From IMG/VR virus record IMGVR_UViG_3300036398_001822, positions 1 to 48,681 of that record: a DNA stretch of 48,681 nt; one strand, written 5' to 3'. Positions within the stretch are counted from its first letter, which is position 1; every line of letters starts with the position of its first letter. The notes beneath the pieces are model-generated. The model made no database searches. It was not told the DNA's origin and saw only the letters and a program-made list of their open reading frames with translations. The translations under genes were made by a program, and so were the position numbers. Below, in pieces: positions 7,575 to 19,400 of this stretch. This DNA comes from a virus.

Positions 7575-10500
7575 CTAATTGCAATACTCCTTAAATCTTT
7601 GAATCTTGGTGCATACGCTTGATTAGTTCCAGACATTACAATCTTAATTGTATATCCAGTGAACTCCCCAAGATTGTTAGCAGTAAAATCATATTCTAGG
7701 AACTGATTTTCCAAACTTGATGGTACAAATGTATCTGGTAATCCGCTGTTATTTGCGGGATTAATTACATCTGGATATCCATCTTGGTTAGCATCAATAG
7801 TTAGATTATTATATCCAGGGAACAATTCAAATGATTGTTCAACTTCACTAGAATCTGGTCTAATCAAACTGTATAGGACTCTAAAGTCCGCTGATGCGTG
7901 TCTGTATGCACCTATAATTACTTTCAGTGATGTTGCTGGTTGAGATAGTCTTACTGTATTTGAAACGTATACAGCAGCATGTGGATCGTCTAAGAAAGAG
8001 TTAACTCTATTATCCACAATGTAATTAGAGACTGGACTATTCAATCTGCTGCTAAGAAGTTGTGCAAAACAATTCTTCCAGAAGATCATTGGTGAAAGAT
8101 TATTATCAGATGTTGATAGATTTATCTTCGCAGTAAATGATTTGTTTCTCAGTAATCCACCAAGATAAGTCTGCTCATTAACATTTGAGCAAATAATTCT
8201 TGTAGAAGAAAGTTTGTTTTCAACTCCAATTTCAACATCTTCGTATCCTTGATCTTGGAATGAAATTTCAGAACCATCCACACTTGTTCCACTTACAGAT
8301 CTAATTTGTGCCGAAACTTCAGTTGACGCTCCAGGAACCAATGTTGCTATTACGGGAATGATATTATCATATTGAATATTCTCTGTTGCCTGTACTAAAC
8401 TTCCACCGCCAGAGTATTCTGCACTAAATGATAGTTGTGGTGTAGAATCTAAACTTGCGTCAGAACTTCTGTCAGTTACATTTGAATCAAAGTTTGATCT
8501 ATCAAATTCAATGTAGTAACTATCAATATCATTACCAACGTCACTGATATCATGAGTTTTATTAATTCTCCTCAGAGAAACTCCACTTACTTCATACTTG
8601 TAAACTGTAGAACCTGATGGATGATCCAGGATCAGAGTGGAATCAACTCCTCTTGTGATAGTTAAGAGCTGTCCTACACCAATACTTTCATATCTTATGA
8701 TTTCATTTTCAATCTTAATATAACCTGGATTGGTAGCACTAACTATTACTCCCTCAAATGTTGTGAAGTTTGATGTTGAAGCAACACTAACAGAAGTTCC
8801 AGTTGATTCAAGTGTTGCCGACAATGTTGTTGGGGCAACGTCTGATTCTACATTATAAAGTGTTAGTTTATTGTTAGCTGCGTACATTCCATGATCAAAA
8901 TGGTTTACTTTCATAAAGTTACCATTATAAATTCCACCTACAGCAGTTGAAGATAAAATAGAAGTTCCTGCAGCAGATATTGCTGTATTGGAGTTATCAT
9001 AATAGACCAATGTGGAAACACCGACAGTTGTGAATGATTGACCTTGGACGTTGGAAATGTATAAAGTATCTAAACCAGTAATTCCAGTAATTGTTATTCT
9101 TGCATTATTTCCAGATGCTGGCGAAACATCAGATGTTGTAATTCCAACAACATCACCAACTGAATACCCATTACCACGAGCAGTAGTAGGAGTTACTGCA
9201 GTAATAACTCCGTTTGTTGCAGTTATGTTTAGTCTTAAACCAGACCCACTACCTGAGATAGCATAGGTTCCAACATTTGATGTTGTAGTGTAGTTTGATC
9301 CTCCAGTTGTAATACCAACAGTAGCTACTGAACTTCCGGTTCCAACAATATAACCATAATTGTATGGTTTAACAACTTCACCAATCTTTCTTCCAGTTGT
9401 AAGAATTCCAATCATATTACTATCGGTTGTGGTTGTTATGCCGATAGCAAATCTCTTAGGTAGAGTTGTGATTGGATTATTTTGAAGAGTAGGAACATAT
9501 CCATTACTCTCATTAAGAGTTGGGTTGTGGAACAGCACACTTCCAGATGTTGCTACGAAGTCAGCTTTATAAAGTTTGAACTTAAGATCCTGATATTGAT
9601 TTGCTGTCCAAATGGATCCGTTTTGTGACTTGAACAGACTTCCGATAGCGAACTGTCTGGTATAACGTACACTTTCTGCATCTGGTAATGTCGCAGTATT
9701 TACTGTTCTTTCACCCATTTCAGCAATCCAAACTTCGTATTGATCGGATTGTGGTGCTAGAAGAACAATTGCATATTCTAAACCAGGGGACAGGTAGATT
9801 GGATAATCAAATGTAACTTTTGTTGCTACAGTCGCATCGCTAGAAGTTTCAATTTGCTCTGGCTTAAGGGTAACGGGATTTCCAATAACCGTTCTAGTTG
9901 GAGTGCCCAATTCAACTGTCCTAACCTCAACAGTTAGTGGGGAATTATTTTGGTCCTTATTAGCAAAATAGATATCTACAGCAGTCAAGTATGCACCATT
10001 TGAATCATCATTTGGAGAATTTCCATTTGTATCTTCTATGCTACCACCCACTGAGAATGATTGTGCTAGAGGATCAATAAAAGTTCTAGTAGTTATTAGC
10101 TGTCTAGTAATATTTGTTATTGTATCAGTTGTTGTAATTATTCTTTGTCTACTTTCCCAGATTCCCTCTGCTCTATAAACTGTTTCTGCGGACGAAATTA
10201 AGTTACTACCAGGTAGGGGAATTTGGTTAGTTGAACTTGATGTTAACTTATAAACCTTTGATCCAGTTGCAATTCTTACTGGTGGTGTTGGATTTGTATT
10301 GGGATCTCTTAAGAAAAATGCCCCCTGAAGATCGCCATAATTATCAGAAATTAATCTGATATCCTTTACATATGCAACTGCGCCACTTGTCTGACCAACT
10401 AGTTTCATACCTGTGGTGATATATCCAGAGTATAGCCCTTGTGCTTCTTGGCACAGAGAATCAATATCAACATTCAAAATTTTCGATGTTGCACTATACG

Positions 10501-13500
10501 TCGATGGGATATTTTCACTCTTAACATATGGGTTGATATTATATGTGGTTGATGGGGAGCTAAATGGACCTTGCTTGTGATTAGGTGCAGCAACTCTAAA
10601 CTGGATAAGAGGACTATATAAACCTGATGCAGATGAAATCCAACCAGTAACTGTTTCACCTACAGAGAATGCTTTTGAAGCACCATAGTTCTGTAAAGAT
10701 GAATTAGTAGCAATTTCGATTAATTTTGGAACAAAATCAACTTGACTATTTCCATCTAAGAATTGATATACTCTTGTAAGTGGTTTCAGATTAACCGCAT
10801 CAAATGCGGTATTACGAGATCTCATAAAGAGTTCTGTGCCACTAGATACAAGTATATCTTCAATATTGGTACTAGATTCTATATTAGTAGTAGTTTCAGT
10901 ATCAATAGTAGTTCCAGCTCTGCCTCTGCGAGGACCCCTAACTCTTCTTCTTCGACGTTCAACAGAACTTAACCACAGCAAATTAGTTTGGTTAATAGTT
11001 ACATCACCAAGTCTAATTGTTCTTACCCAACTATCACTTGATGGATTGAGTTTAACTGTTCCACTATAAGAAACGACATGGAATGGGTTTACATTCTCCA
11101 CCCTTGTTGCTAATGGTTGCTCAATCCAACCAATAGAATTATACTTTAACGTAATCACATCGTTTGTTTTTTGAACATTAGGATCGTAAAGTGTAAAGTT
11201 AGTACTTAAGTCCAATGTTTCATTAGTAAATGCTTCTGCAGATACTGGAAGAAGATTGATACTATTTCTACTAATTTGAGGTATTAGTTCCGAATTAACA
11301 CTATCAACCTCTATAGAAGACGCTGCAACATTTATCAGGTCACTATTCTTAAAGTCATCGACAAAAAATCCCGTTTTGAATCTATTAAATCCTTGAGCAT
11401 CTTGAATTTGTAGAGTTTGAGTGTTTAATTCAAGAAGAGACAATGAAGTAACTCTTTCAAGATTTTCTACCCTATTCTCAATTAACCCAATATCTCGCAT
11501 TGTGTATCTTCTATTATCCACAAGAGAAACAGAAGCATCCTTTGGATTGTATAGGTATGGTGGAAGAGCAATAGTGGCAATTTCCATCACATCATCCGAT
11601 TTTGATGGTGCTTTTGGATCTATAGATGGAGTTCCCTGAAGAACTATAAAATTGCCCAGTTTATCCAGATACAATTTATCAATTCTTCCTAAGTAGAAAC
11701 TATAACCAACTAGAGCACCTTCATTTGGTGAAAGAATTAATTTTGGATCTGTTCCAAAAGATCTTGATGCAAAATCAAATGGGGAGGAAGTTGCTGAAGT
11801 GAAAGGAGATACTCTTGGTCTGAAATCTAAAGTATCAGAAGCTCTTAGGTTATTTGCCCCAATAGTTGGAATATCAGATCCATATCTTGCGGCATCATAA
11901 CTATTAACTGTAAATACATCCCCTGTATCTCCAGTTGGTACTTCATAATAATCAAAAACTACCAACATTTTCTTTGTTGGGGCAGACTCTCCTGCGTTTC
12001 TTATAAGTTTCGAATAGTCGTAATATTGTTCTTTTTGACCCTTATCCAGGGTAAATTTACTGGTAATATTTTTATAACTACCTGCAGTTATTGATTGTAA
12101 CTGAGTATTGATATTAGACTCTTCAAATTTAATATTTTCTCCTTCAACAAATCTATTAGTATTCAGATATACGATACCCAAAGTATTTGCTGAAGGCTTA
12201 GATACAATTCTAGCAATTGCCTTACTAGATTCTCCCGTTATATTTTCACCAATAATTGCATTTGTATCAACATTAGAAATAGAACTAAACGTAACAGTAT
12301 CTAAAGTTGGGGTAGATGTGTTTAATGACTCATAAACTGCTATGACTTTAACAACGTCTGGATAATTTAAAGAGATCTCCTCATCCTGAACTCGCAATCC
12401 ATAGAATTGATTATAATCCAATCCATCATTAATCGATGTGCTGATTCCAGTTCCGGATTCTGGATACTTAGAATACACTACATTGATAGTTTTACTTCTA
12501 GTGAATTGCTTTAACTTACTTTGAACGCCGTTTTTAATAAATGTTGCATTAATAGCAGCAATATCTTTATTTTCAATATTTGAAAATGTTACCTGATTAT
12601 TTGATAGAGTTACTTTATCTGGGGTTAAGCTTTCGGTAGTTCCATCAGAGTAGTGAATGGAATATCTTTCCTCATCAAATGGTTGGAATCTAGCAATCGA
12701 TGAAGTTATTCCCAAATCAAAGTTACCTGTATCAACAGTAAGAGTATTCGATGAAGGAGTCAATACAGAATTAGATTGTGCAGTAAATGTTAATAATGAA
12801 TCACTTAAATTTGTAGAAGAAATATTCGAGTTTGGTAATTGGGCATAGAGATATCCTTTATCTTCATTTCTAATCTTTGGTGCACCAATTGAAAAAGTAG
12901 TGGTTGTTTGTGAAATTGGAAGCCCACCATCACATATTCCAGATACCGAACTTATACCAACAAGAGTCATTCTTGTTCCATCGGCAGATACTGACTGAAC
13001 TCTGTTATAAGTTTCAGTATTAAATCCTACTCTTTGATACCTGATAATTGCATCTGAAGAAATTCCAGAGAAAATCTTACCTGCTGCAGAAACAGAACCA
13101 TTGGACTCAATAGTAATTGTATCTGTCGGAGAAAATCCAAAAGCTGGTGCTTTATCAAGTTGAGTATCTGCTACGAATGCAGTTGAGAAACCAGAAACAG
13201 AAGTTGACTGGAAAACCGATTTAATATCGCTTGATGAATATGTTTTTATTGATTTGATAGATCTTGGATATAGTTCTAACCCATTGATTAAAATTTGCTC
13301 GCCAACAATAAAACTACCAGAAGTTTGTCTAATAGAAATGGTATCTGATCCAGACCCAGCAGCAGTTGCATATCCACTAGCACCGCTACTCTTACCTTTA
13401 ATAATAGAAGTTGCTGGAAGTTGTACTGCAGAAACACCTTGATTTAATACTAACTGTGTATACGTCTGAATATCATACAGATACAAATCCCAATTTGTAG

Positions 13501-14863
13501 AACTTCCGCTATATGCAGCATCAGTTAAATTGCAAGAATATACTCTTGCATCTCCAATTTTTACTCCAGTTCCAGATATTGTAGATTGCTTTCTATTGTT
13601 ATAAAGTTCAACAGATTCCTTTAATTTTGGTGCACCAGTGATATTGTTAATTATAACCAAATTACCCATTTCAAATGGAATGTTCACATCAGAAATAGTT
13701 TGAGTAGTTCTTGGTTTAGGAACGTCTACAACTTCTATTCCTGTCTTTTCAATATCATATCCTCTAACATATGCCTTTCCGGGAGAAAACTTAATACACA
13801 TTAAGTCATCTGATGGAGTATTTCCTTGTTCTGTCTTTTCATCACTGAAATATACACCATCATTACCAAGTCTATTATTCAGAGAATTATTTAAAGAAAA
13901 TTCAAAAGGATCAACTACATAGTCTCCAGATTCATCATAAGTTCTCTGTGCAAGATAATCTCTTATAACCGAATATTGGGACTTAGTTTCAATCTTCTTT
14001 ATATTTCCATCTTGAACTCTTAAAAGTTCTATAAAGTTTGTATCAGATGCAATATCAGTTAAAAGTTTCTTTTGTAGTACTAGAGATATTTTAAATCTAT
14101 CTGCTCCAGGTGCAGCATAATTTGTAAATCCCTTAGCGTTATCATACAGGGATGGATCATCTTTTGCAGTAATGATCTCTTCATTAACTATTAATCCAAC
14201 TCTATAAGATGGAGTATTGGCATAATAATCCAATACAATTGTCTGTTTAGGAACTCTTACAAAAGTTCCCCTAACAAAATAGATACCTTCACCAATAGAT
14301 GCGGCAGATCCAGTTGCCGTTGCACCATTTGTAATTGTTGTTGCGAAGGTGGTTCCTGCAGTTATAACGTTTCCGTTATATTCTACGTTTTCGGATGCGG
14401 TTAAAGACTCACCATTTTGAAATTGGCTAAAAGTAAAATCGTTATTAGAATCTTGATATTTTACATACAGCGTAGTATATTCTACTTCTGAATTAGGAAG
14501 TTGGACTAATTGTATTGTAGCAGTTACGCCAGAAATACTTCCCGTAATTTTTTTACCTACAAAATTATTAATATAGTCTGAAATATTAACACCAAATGCC
14601 GTTGGATTCAATTTAACAGCATAAAACTGCCCATCGTAAACTATATTTCCAGGGATCACCATTGACCCCTCTTTAAAGATATGACTTCCGAAAGATTCTA
14701 TTTGATCCTGGAGTATTGATTGTAAAGTGTTTAATTCCCTTACCTGTACAGGTCTTCCAGGATTAAACAAAACTTTATAATAATTCTTGTCTTTAGCACC
14801 AATATTGGGCTCATTAAAATCATCATAATAAGGACTTACATTAAGATTAGTTTTTTGAGCCAT
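7571..14863 (-). CDS. Giant virion protein with DUF4815-type N-terminus (2430 aa, gp10 position)
   Basis: The N-terminus MAQKTNLNVSPYYDDFNEPN ... DKNYYKVLFNPGRPVQVREL matches the DUF4815 family, which begins large tail-associated proteins of T4-like cyanophages. The gene occupies the place of T4 gp10 (baseplate pin), between gp8 and the fibre-like genes. The middle has an arginine-rich patch at about residues 1302-1316 (ERRRRRVRGPRRGRA). Further on are GxGY-type repeats (TTGGSNYTTTSNVGTYAISG) and a C-terminal domain with FRVLYSLIRPDSSEVEQSFE and the end RFKDLRSIAIR. It probably forms a peripheral baseplate or fibre structure. It starts three bases after the gp8 stop. Confidence 0.8.
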   Translation of the reverse strand: MAQKTNLNVSPYYDDFNEPNIGAKDKNYYKVLFNPGRPVQVRELNTLQSILQDQIESFGSHIFKEGSMVIPGNIVYDGQFYAVKLNPTAFGVNISDYINNFVGKKITGSISGVTATIQLVQLPNSEVEYTTLYVKYQDSNNDFTFSQFQNGESLTASENVEYNGNVITAGTTFATTITNGATATGSAASIGEGIYFVRGTFVRVPKQTIVLDYYANTPSYRVGLIVNEEIITAKDDPSLYDNAKGFTNYAAPGADRFKISLVLQKKLLTDIASDTNFIELLRVQDGNIKKIETKSQYSVIRDYLAQRTYDESGDYVVDPFEFSLNNSLNNRLGNDGVYFSDEKTEQGNTPSDDLMCIKFSPGKAYVRGYDIEKTGIEVVDVPKPRTTQTISDVNIPFEMGNLVIINNITGAPKLKESVELYNNRKQSTISGTGVKIGDARVYSCNLTDAAYSGSSTNWDLYLYDIQTYTQLVLNQGVSAVQLPATSIIKGKSSGASGYATAAGSGSDTISIRQTSGSFIVGEQILINGLELYPRSIKSIKTYSSSDIKSVFQSTSVSGFSTAFVADTQLDKAPAFGFSPTDTITIESNGSVSAAGKIFSGISSDAIIRYQRVGFNTETYNRVQSVSADGTRMTLVGISSVSGICDGGLPISQTTTTFSIGAPKIRNEDKGYLYAQLPNSNISSTNLSDSLLTFTAQSNSVLTPSSNTLTVDTGNFDLGITSSIARFQPFDEERYSIHYSDGTTESLTPDKVTLSNNQVTFSNIENKDIAAINATFIKNGVQSKLKQFTRSKTINVVYSKYPESGTGISTSINDGLDYNQFYGLRVQDEEISLNYPDVVKVIAVYESLNTSTPTLDTVTFSSISNVDTNAIIGENITGESSKAIARIVSKPSANTLGIVYLNTNRFVEGENIKFEESNINTQLQSITAGSYKNITSKFTLDKGQKEQYYDYSKLIRNAGESAPTKKMLVVFDYYEVPTGDTGDVFTVNSYDAARYGSDIPTIGANNLRASDTLDFRPRVSPFTSATSSPFDFASRSFGTDPKLILSPNEGALVGYSFYLGRIDKLYLDKLGNFIVLQGTPSIDPKAPSKSDDVMEIATIALPPYLYNPKDASVSLVDNRRYTMRDIGLIENRVENLERVTSLSLLELNTQTLQIQDAQGFNRFKTGFFVDDFKNSDLINVAASSIEVDSVNSELIPQISRNSINLLPVSAEAFTNETLDLSTNFTLYDPNVQKTNDVITLKYNSIGWIEQPLATRVENVNPFHVVSYSGTVKLNPSSDSWVRTIRLGDVTINQTNLLWLSSVERRRRRVRGPRRGRAGTTIDTETTTNIESSTNIEDILVSSGTELFMRSRNTAFDAVNLKPLTRVYQFLDGNSQVDFVPKLIEIATNSSLQNYGASKAFSVGETVTGWISSASGLYSPLIQFRVAAPNHKQGPFSSPSTTYNINPYVKSENIPSTYSATSKILNVDIDSLCQEAQGLYSGYITTGMKLVGQTSGAVAYVKDIRLISDNYGDLQGAFFLRDPNTNPTPPVRIATGSKVYKLTSSSTNQIPLPGSNLISSAETVYRAEGIWESRQRIITTTDTITNITRQLITTRTFIDPLAQSFSVGGSIEDTNGNSPNDDSNGAYLTAVDIYFANKDQNNSPLTVEVRTVELGTPTRTVIGNPVTLKPEQIETSSDATVATKVTFDYPIYLSPGLEYAIVLLAPQSDQYEVWIAEMGERTVNTATLPDAESVRYTRQFAIGSLFKSQNGSIWTANQYQDLKFKLYKADFVATSGSVLFHNPTLNESNGYVPTLQNNPITTLPKRFAIGITTTTDSNMIGILTTGRKIGEVVKPYNYGYIVGTGSSVATVGITTGGSNYTTTSNVGTYAISGSGSGLRLNITATNGVITAVTPTTARGNGYSVGDVVGITTSDVSPASGNNARITITGITGLDTLYISNVQGQSFTTVGVSTLVYYDNSNTAISAAGTSILSSTAVGGIYNGNFMKVNHFDHGMYAANNKLTLYNVESDVAPTTLSATLESTGTSVSVASTSNFTTFEGVIVSATNPGYIKIENEIIRYESIGVGQLLTITRGVDSTLILDHPSGSTVYKYEVSGVSLRRINKTHDISDVGNDIDSYYIEFDRSNFDSNVTDRSSDASLDSTPQLSFSAEYSGGGSLVQATENIQYDNIIPVIATLVPGASTEVSAQIRSVSGTSVDGSEISFQDQGYEDVEIGVENKLSSTRIICSNVNEQTYLGGLLRNKSFTAKINLSTSDNNLSPMIFWKNCFAQLLSSRLNSPVSNYIVDNRVNSFLDDPHAAVYVSNTVRLSQPATSLKVIIGAYRHASADFRVLYSLIRPDSSEVEQSFELFPGYNNLTIDANQDGYPDVINPANNSGLPDTFVPSSLENQFLEYDFTANNLGEFTGYTIKIVMSGTNQAYAPRFKDLRSIAIR

Positions 14864-14866
14864 TTT

Positions 14867-16426
14867 TTAAAATTCCAGGATAATTTTAACGTCTTCTTTT
14901 TGTCTAGAACTTCTTGTTACAGTGGGTCTATTATCAATATAAATTATGTCCCCTGACTTATTATTTATCTCAGGATTGGAAAGACCGTTTGTAAATTGAA
15001 CTCCAAGATTTATAATTTTGTTTGAAATTGTTGTGGTAATTCCCGAGAAAGAACTATCAACAGATGCATTGAACCCACCACCAACTTTAACTATCTGATT
15101 TACATTATTAAAATCTAAAACTTTTCCTGTAGTGCTTAGACCAATATAGTCTGTCTGATCAAAAGTATTTGGGTTGAAATATAGTGAGCGATCTCTATAA
15201 TATTTTAAAACTTTCGTTTCCGAGTCATATGAAGCAACGTATCCAACTGCAGTTCCATTAGTTACTGCTTGTTGAATTTTATCTCCTACAGAAATAGTTC
15301 CAGTTGGAGTTCCACTTAACCTTAATGCATAAGTTCCAGAAAACTCATTTGATGTAAAATTAGTCGTGTTTATTCCAGTAGTATCAAAAACTTTTGGATT
15401 CTTTAAGATTCCTACCTGAGCAAATTTGCTATCAATTGGAAAATCCTTTGTCGAATCATCAAATCTAGCATAAATTAAAATTTTATCTGCACCCAGTTCT
15501 TTGTAAATATCAAATCCGTGCCCTTTTGAGGGGGGAATAACTGGGATTAGTTCTGCGTATTGTCCAGGAACTGTCGATGTTCCTAAGTCAACTAAACCAT
15601 AAGTATAATTTTTTCCACCAGAAGTTACTATAGTATCAGTAATTTTTCCAGATGAATCAACTTCTACAGTGACTGTAGCGCCTGTTCCATCTCCAATAAT
15701 ATTACATGATTGTCCTGATTGGAGAGAATAACCAGAACCGCCAGATTGAATGTAAACCTTCTTTATTTGATTATCATTTAAACTAGAATTTCCATTTTCC
15801 CTAACCGCAACAACTTGAGGATCTGTAGAAGTATCCCAATCATTTGGAACTGTAATATACTCAATTGAGTCGAATTTTATAATATCACTTGGTGAAATAG
15901 TATAAAGATACTTCCAAACATAACCATCTCCACTTTCTCCTGCGGGAGATGGTTCTAAATCGGTAAAGGTTGGTTCATCTTGGGATGCATTTCCAGTTGT
16001 ATTAATTCCAGATGATCCATTATCAATACAAATGTAAACTCTGTAATCTGAGTTTACAACATAGTAATTAGCATCATACAATCTCATAGACCCAGTTATG
16101 GGTGATGGATTTACCACACTATAATCTGGGCGATACATTTCGTATTTTGTACCTTCAACCCAATCTATTCTTTTTACTACTCTTCTTACGTTTGCACTAG
16201 TAATTTTTTTACCAAAAAGAATCGTTGATTCATAATGATTTAGATAATCAATATTATCAGTTGGATTTGGTGGTGTAGTATTCCAGTTGGAGTTCCTACC
16301 AAATCCAGAAGCGGTTGGATTTGATAATCCAACAAAAACATAATATGAATTTGAAGAATCCTGAACGGAATCCACAAAACTGGATGCGTTCAGAATTCTA
16401 AACTGATCTGTTACAAGTGCAGACAT
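14867..16426 (-). CDS. 8: Baseplate wedge protein gp8
   Basis: The 519-residue protein starts MSALVTDQFRILNASSFVDS and has YYVFVGLSNPTASGFGRNSN, VVKRIDWVEGTKYEMYRPDY and GDGYVWKYLYTISPSDIIKF, all conserved in T4-like gp8. T4 gp8 is about 334 residues and dimerises in the baseplate wedge with gp6, gp7 and gp10. The extra length is in the C-terminal half, which contains a GGSGYSLQSGQSCNIIGDGT repeat like those in gp14 and the giant proteins. A perfect TATAAATA lies 20 bases upstream of the ATG. The gene order giant-gp8-giant parallels gp7-gp8-gp10 in T4. Confidence 0.87.
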   Translation of the reverse strand: MSALVTDQFRILNASSFVDSVQDSSNSYYVFVGLSNPTASGFGRNSNWNTTPPNPTDNIDYLNHYESTILFGKKITSANVRRVVKRIDWVEGTKYEMYRPDYSVVNPSPITGSMRLYDANYYVVNSDYRVYICIDNGSSGINTTGNASQDEPTFTDLEPSPAGESGDGYVWKYLYTISPSDIIKFDSIEYITVPNDWDTSTDPQVVAVRENGNSSLNDNQIKKVYIQSGGSGYSLQSGQSCNIIGDGTGATVTVEVDSSGKITDTIVTSGGKNYTYGLVDLGTSTVPGQYAELIPVIPPSKGHGFDIYKELGADKILIYARFDDSTKDFPIDSKFAQVGILKNPKVFDTTGINTTNFTSNEFSGTYALRLSGTPTGTISVGDKIQQAVTNGTAVGYVASYDSETKVLKYYRDRSLYFNPNTFDQTDYIGLSTTGKVLDFNNVNQIVKVGGGFNASVDSSFSGITTTISNKIINLGVQFTNGLSNPEINNKSGDIIYIDNRPTVTRSSRQKEDVKIILEF

Positions 16427-16445
16427 TTGAATATAGTTTTTTCTA

Positions 16446-16453
16446 TATTTATA
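16446..16453 (-). promoter_or_regulatory. T4-type late promoter TATAAATA upstream of gp8
   Basis: The minus strand reads TATAAATATAG in the 32-base gap between the giant gene and gp8, 20 bases before the gp8 ATG. The core is identical to the T4 late consensus, which is read by the sliding-clamp-dependent gp55/gp33 RNA polymerase in T4. Confidence 0.7.
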
Positions 16454-16458
16454 TTAGG

Positions 16459-19400
16459 TTACAAAGTCTTTTCAATTGGACCAATATTTCTAAGACCATA
16501 ACCTCTTCTTTGGATAGTTGGGAATGTTGATAATCCAGAGTCAACTCTATAAGAGGAAACAGTCAGAGATATTGGTGAAGAAGATCTAGAGAATCCAGAT
16601 AACTTACCCCAGGAGAATTTACCAACAGATGGTCCTGTTGTTGCGATTCCAACTAAGGTTGATGTAGATGCAACGTTGCAAGTAATAATTCCAACAGAAG
16701 AGTTAAATGCGCTAATATGGTAAACATTATCTAAGAAAGATGTTCCAACACCAACTACATTAGAGTCATTATTAATGATCGATGTTACTCCCTGACCAAC
16801 AAATGTATTAAAGATGTAGATTGGTTGCCCAGTTGAAAGATTTGTAAATGGTGATAATGTAGGATCTAAAGTAAACTTAATCGCCAAATCCGTTCCAATT
16901 CCAGAAGTAGTTTGAATTCCGGTAATATCTCCAGAGAATCCTTGAACAGTAGTTATATTAGATACATTTTCATATACGGGATCTGATAATGGAACTAAAA
17001 CTTGAGGAATAATAGTTGTGGTATATCCAAAACCAGGATTTGTAATTGATACTGTTGAAAGAGATCCATTTACTATGCTTATAGATGCAGTTGCAGTGAT
17101 TCCAACCCCAACATTAACTGATGGTGGTGCAGAAATACTTACAGTTACTGCCGATCCAACGTATCCACTACCTGCATTATTAATTACCAGAGATGAGATT
17201 GTTCCTGCGGAAGAAACAATAGCGGTTACAGCGGCAGACACTGGATCTGCTGCCCCAGATACGATAAATGCATCAAATTGAATGTTTCCTGGCGACACAT
17301 TTTCATAATTAAAGAACTGTGCGTCATCAACATAAACTAAACTATCTGAAGAACTGAAATTACCAATAATCTTTGCTGTGGGATAAATTTGTGGTTCTAT
17401 AGAATCTCTTGCTTTGGAGACTATTCCACCATCAATAACCTTATCAACTTTTTGCTTAGTCCAACTAATTGGTTTTTGATTTACAGTATCAATTCCCTGT
17501 AAAGTGTACAGATTCGTTTGAATCTTATCCGATGATGAAATATCAGTAATTACTCTTGTGTCTTGAGTAACGGTGGATTGTAGTAGAGAGTTATTACTAT
17601 AAACTCGGACATCATCACCAATCTTTAGAGTTTCATTTACATCGCGATAAACGCTATCAGAAGAACTTCCTCTGTAGAAGAATATTGAAATGTTATCTTC
17701 TGGTTTTGGTGCTTCAGTGAATGTAAATGAAGTTCCACCTGTGAACTGATATGCAGTTTTTGGTTCCTGTAGAATTCCATTAATAAAGATAACTAATAGT
17801 GCATCAAAATCAATTAGTTGTGAATCGGGATCTGAAGAATTCTTTTCAAAACTGAGAAGTTGGGAGTTATAGAAGAGTGGGAATCTTGTTCTAGATCCAT
17901 CTTGATAATCCTTAACAGAATCAATATAATCTAACTCACCAAATTGCCATGCTCCAAATGAATCAGTAAATGTGTCTAAAATTGTTAATTGGAATTCAGA
18001 TACTGGTGATGGTAAACCGAAGTCTGTAACTAGTCCCACTGGAGTAATTACATCACCCTTCTTAAATCCATATCCAGATCTAGAAATGCTAAATCCAGTA
18101 ACTTCAAATAGAGTAGATCCAACACCAACGGTAGAACTTGCACCAACTTCAACATTTAGAAGTAGTCCAACTCCAGTTTCAGTTGTTGTACCAATTCCTG
18201 CTCTAGAAACTCCAATTACAGGAAGATTTTCATAATTTGGTGCGGAAATATTGATAGTTGGAGTTGTATACCCAGAACCACCACCAACAATATTAAATGC
18301 TAGAGTTCCGCCAGCACCAACTGTTGCGCTAATAGTTGCTGCAGTTCCTGTATGACCAAATTCAGTGATAGCAATAGAAACAGGGTTTCTATAACCAGAT
18401 CCATAATTACCAGTTGAACCTATACCGATAGCGACAATAGATCCACCAGCGCCAACTATTGCAGTAACCGATGCACCAACCAGAGGTGCATATCCAACAC
18501 CTGGAGTTGATCCAAGTGATACAATAACTCCACCCCTTGGGAGTTGGTTCATATTTACATCAGATTCCGAAATAATAATTGATCCGTTAGTAGATGTAAT
18601 TCCAGAGAAAACAATGCTACTAATTCCAACGTTAGTATTTTCAATAATGCTATAGTTATTACTCAAGTTATTTGATGTGGTTGGTGTTTGGAAGACACCA
18701 TTTATAAGCACAATACCATTTCCACCAGTTGTACCGAATCCAACTGTGCTTATTCCTTGAGTAGATAATGTGTAAGTTTGACCTACACCTGTGAAGTTTT
18801 CTGAAATATCATCGAATAATTGATTTGTACTATAATCTTTTCTAAGGAAAACTCTTCCATTAAATGTAGACCTTGCTTCAGCAAGATTATCTACATCAGG
18901 TCCCAGTTGGTCCTCAATAATACCTTGTGGGGGACTGACGAAGAAAATTTCATTTCCAGAAATATTGAAAGATCCACGATAAACATCTACTGTAGAAGAA
19001 TCTGCGTGTGTGGTTGCAGATGACCCAACAAATCCTCTTTGTACTTGTACAAGAGGTACAGATCCAGTGAATGAAATCGGTCCAGACGTGGTTGTACCAA
19101 GTCCAACACTATTTACTTTCATATATTCATTATCAACTTTGATAATATCGTTAATATTAATGGAACTAATTCCACTCAAAGCAAAAATGCTAGAAGCAGA
19201 TCCAATAGGGGAACCATTGTTTATGGTCTTACTAATCAGTGCATATGAGATTGGATATTGAATGATATTATCAAGTGAAATTATTGACTTTTCATTCTTC
19301 TTAGCCATCTCTAACTGGTGAGCATTTCCTTCACCAAGAGAAGTAAATGTTACGCATATTCCAGCAAAAGCATATTCTCTTCTGGTTGATAATTTAAATG

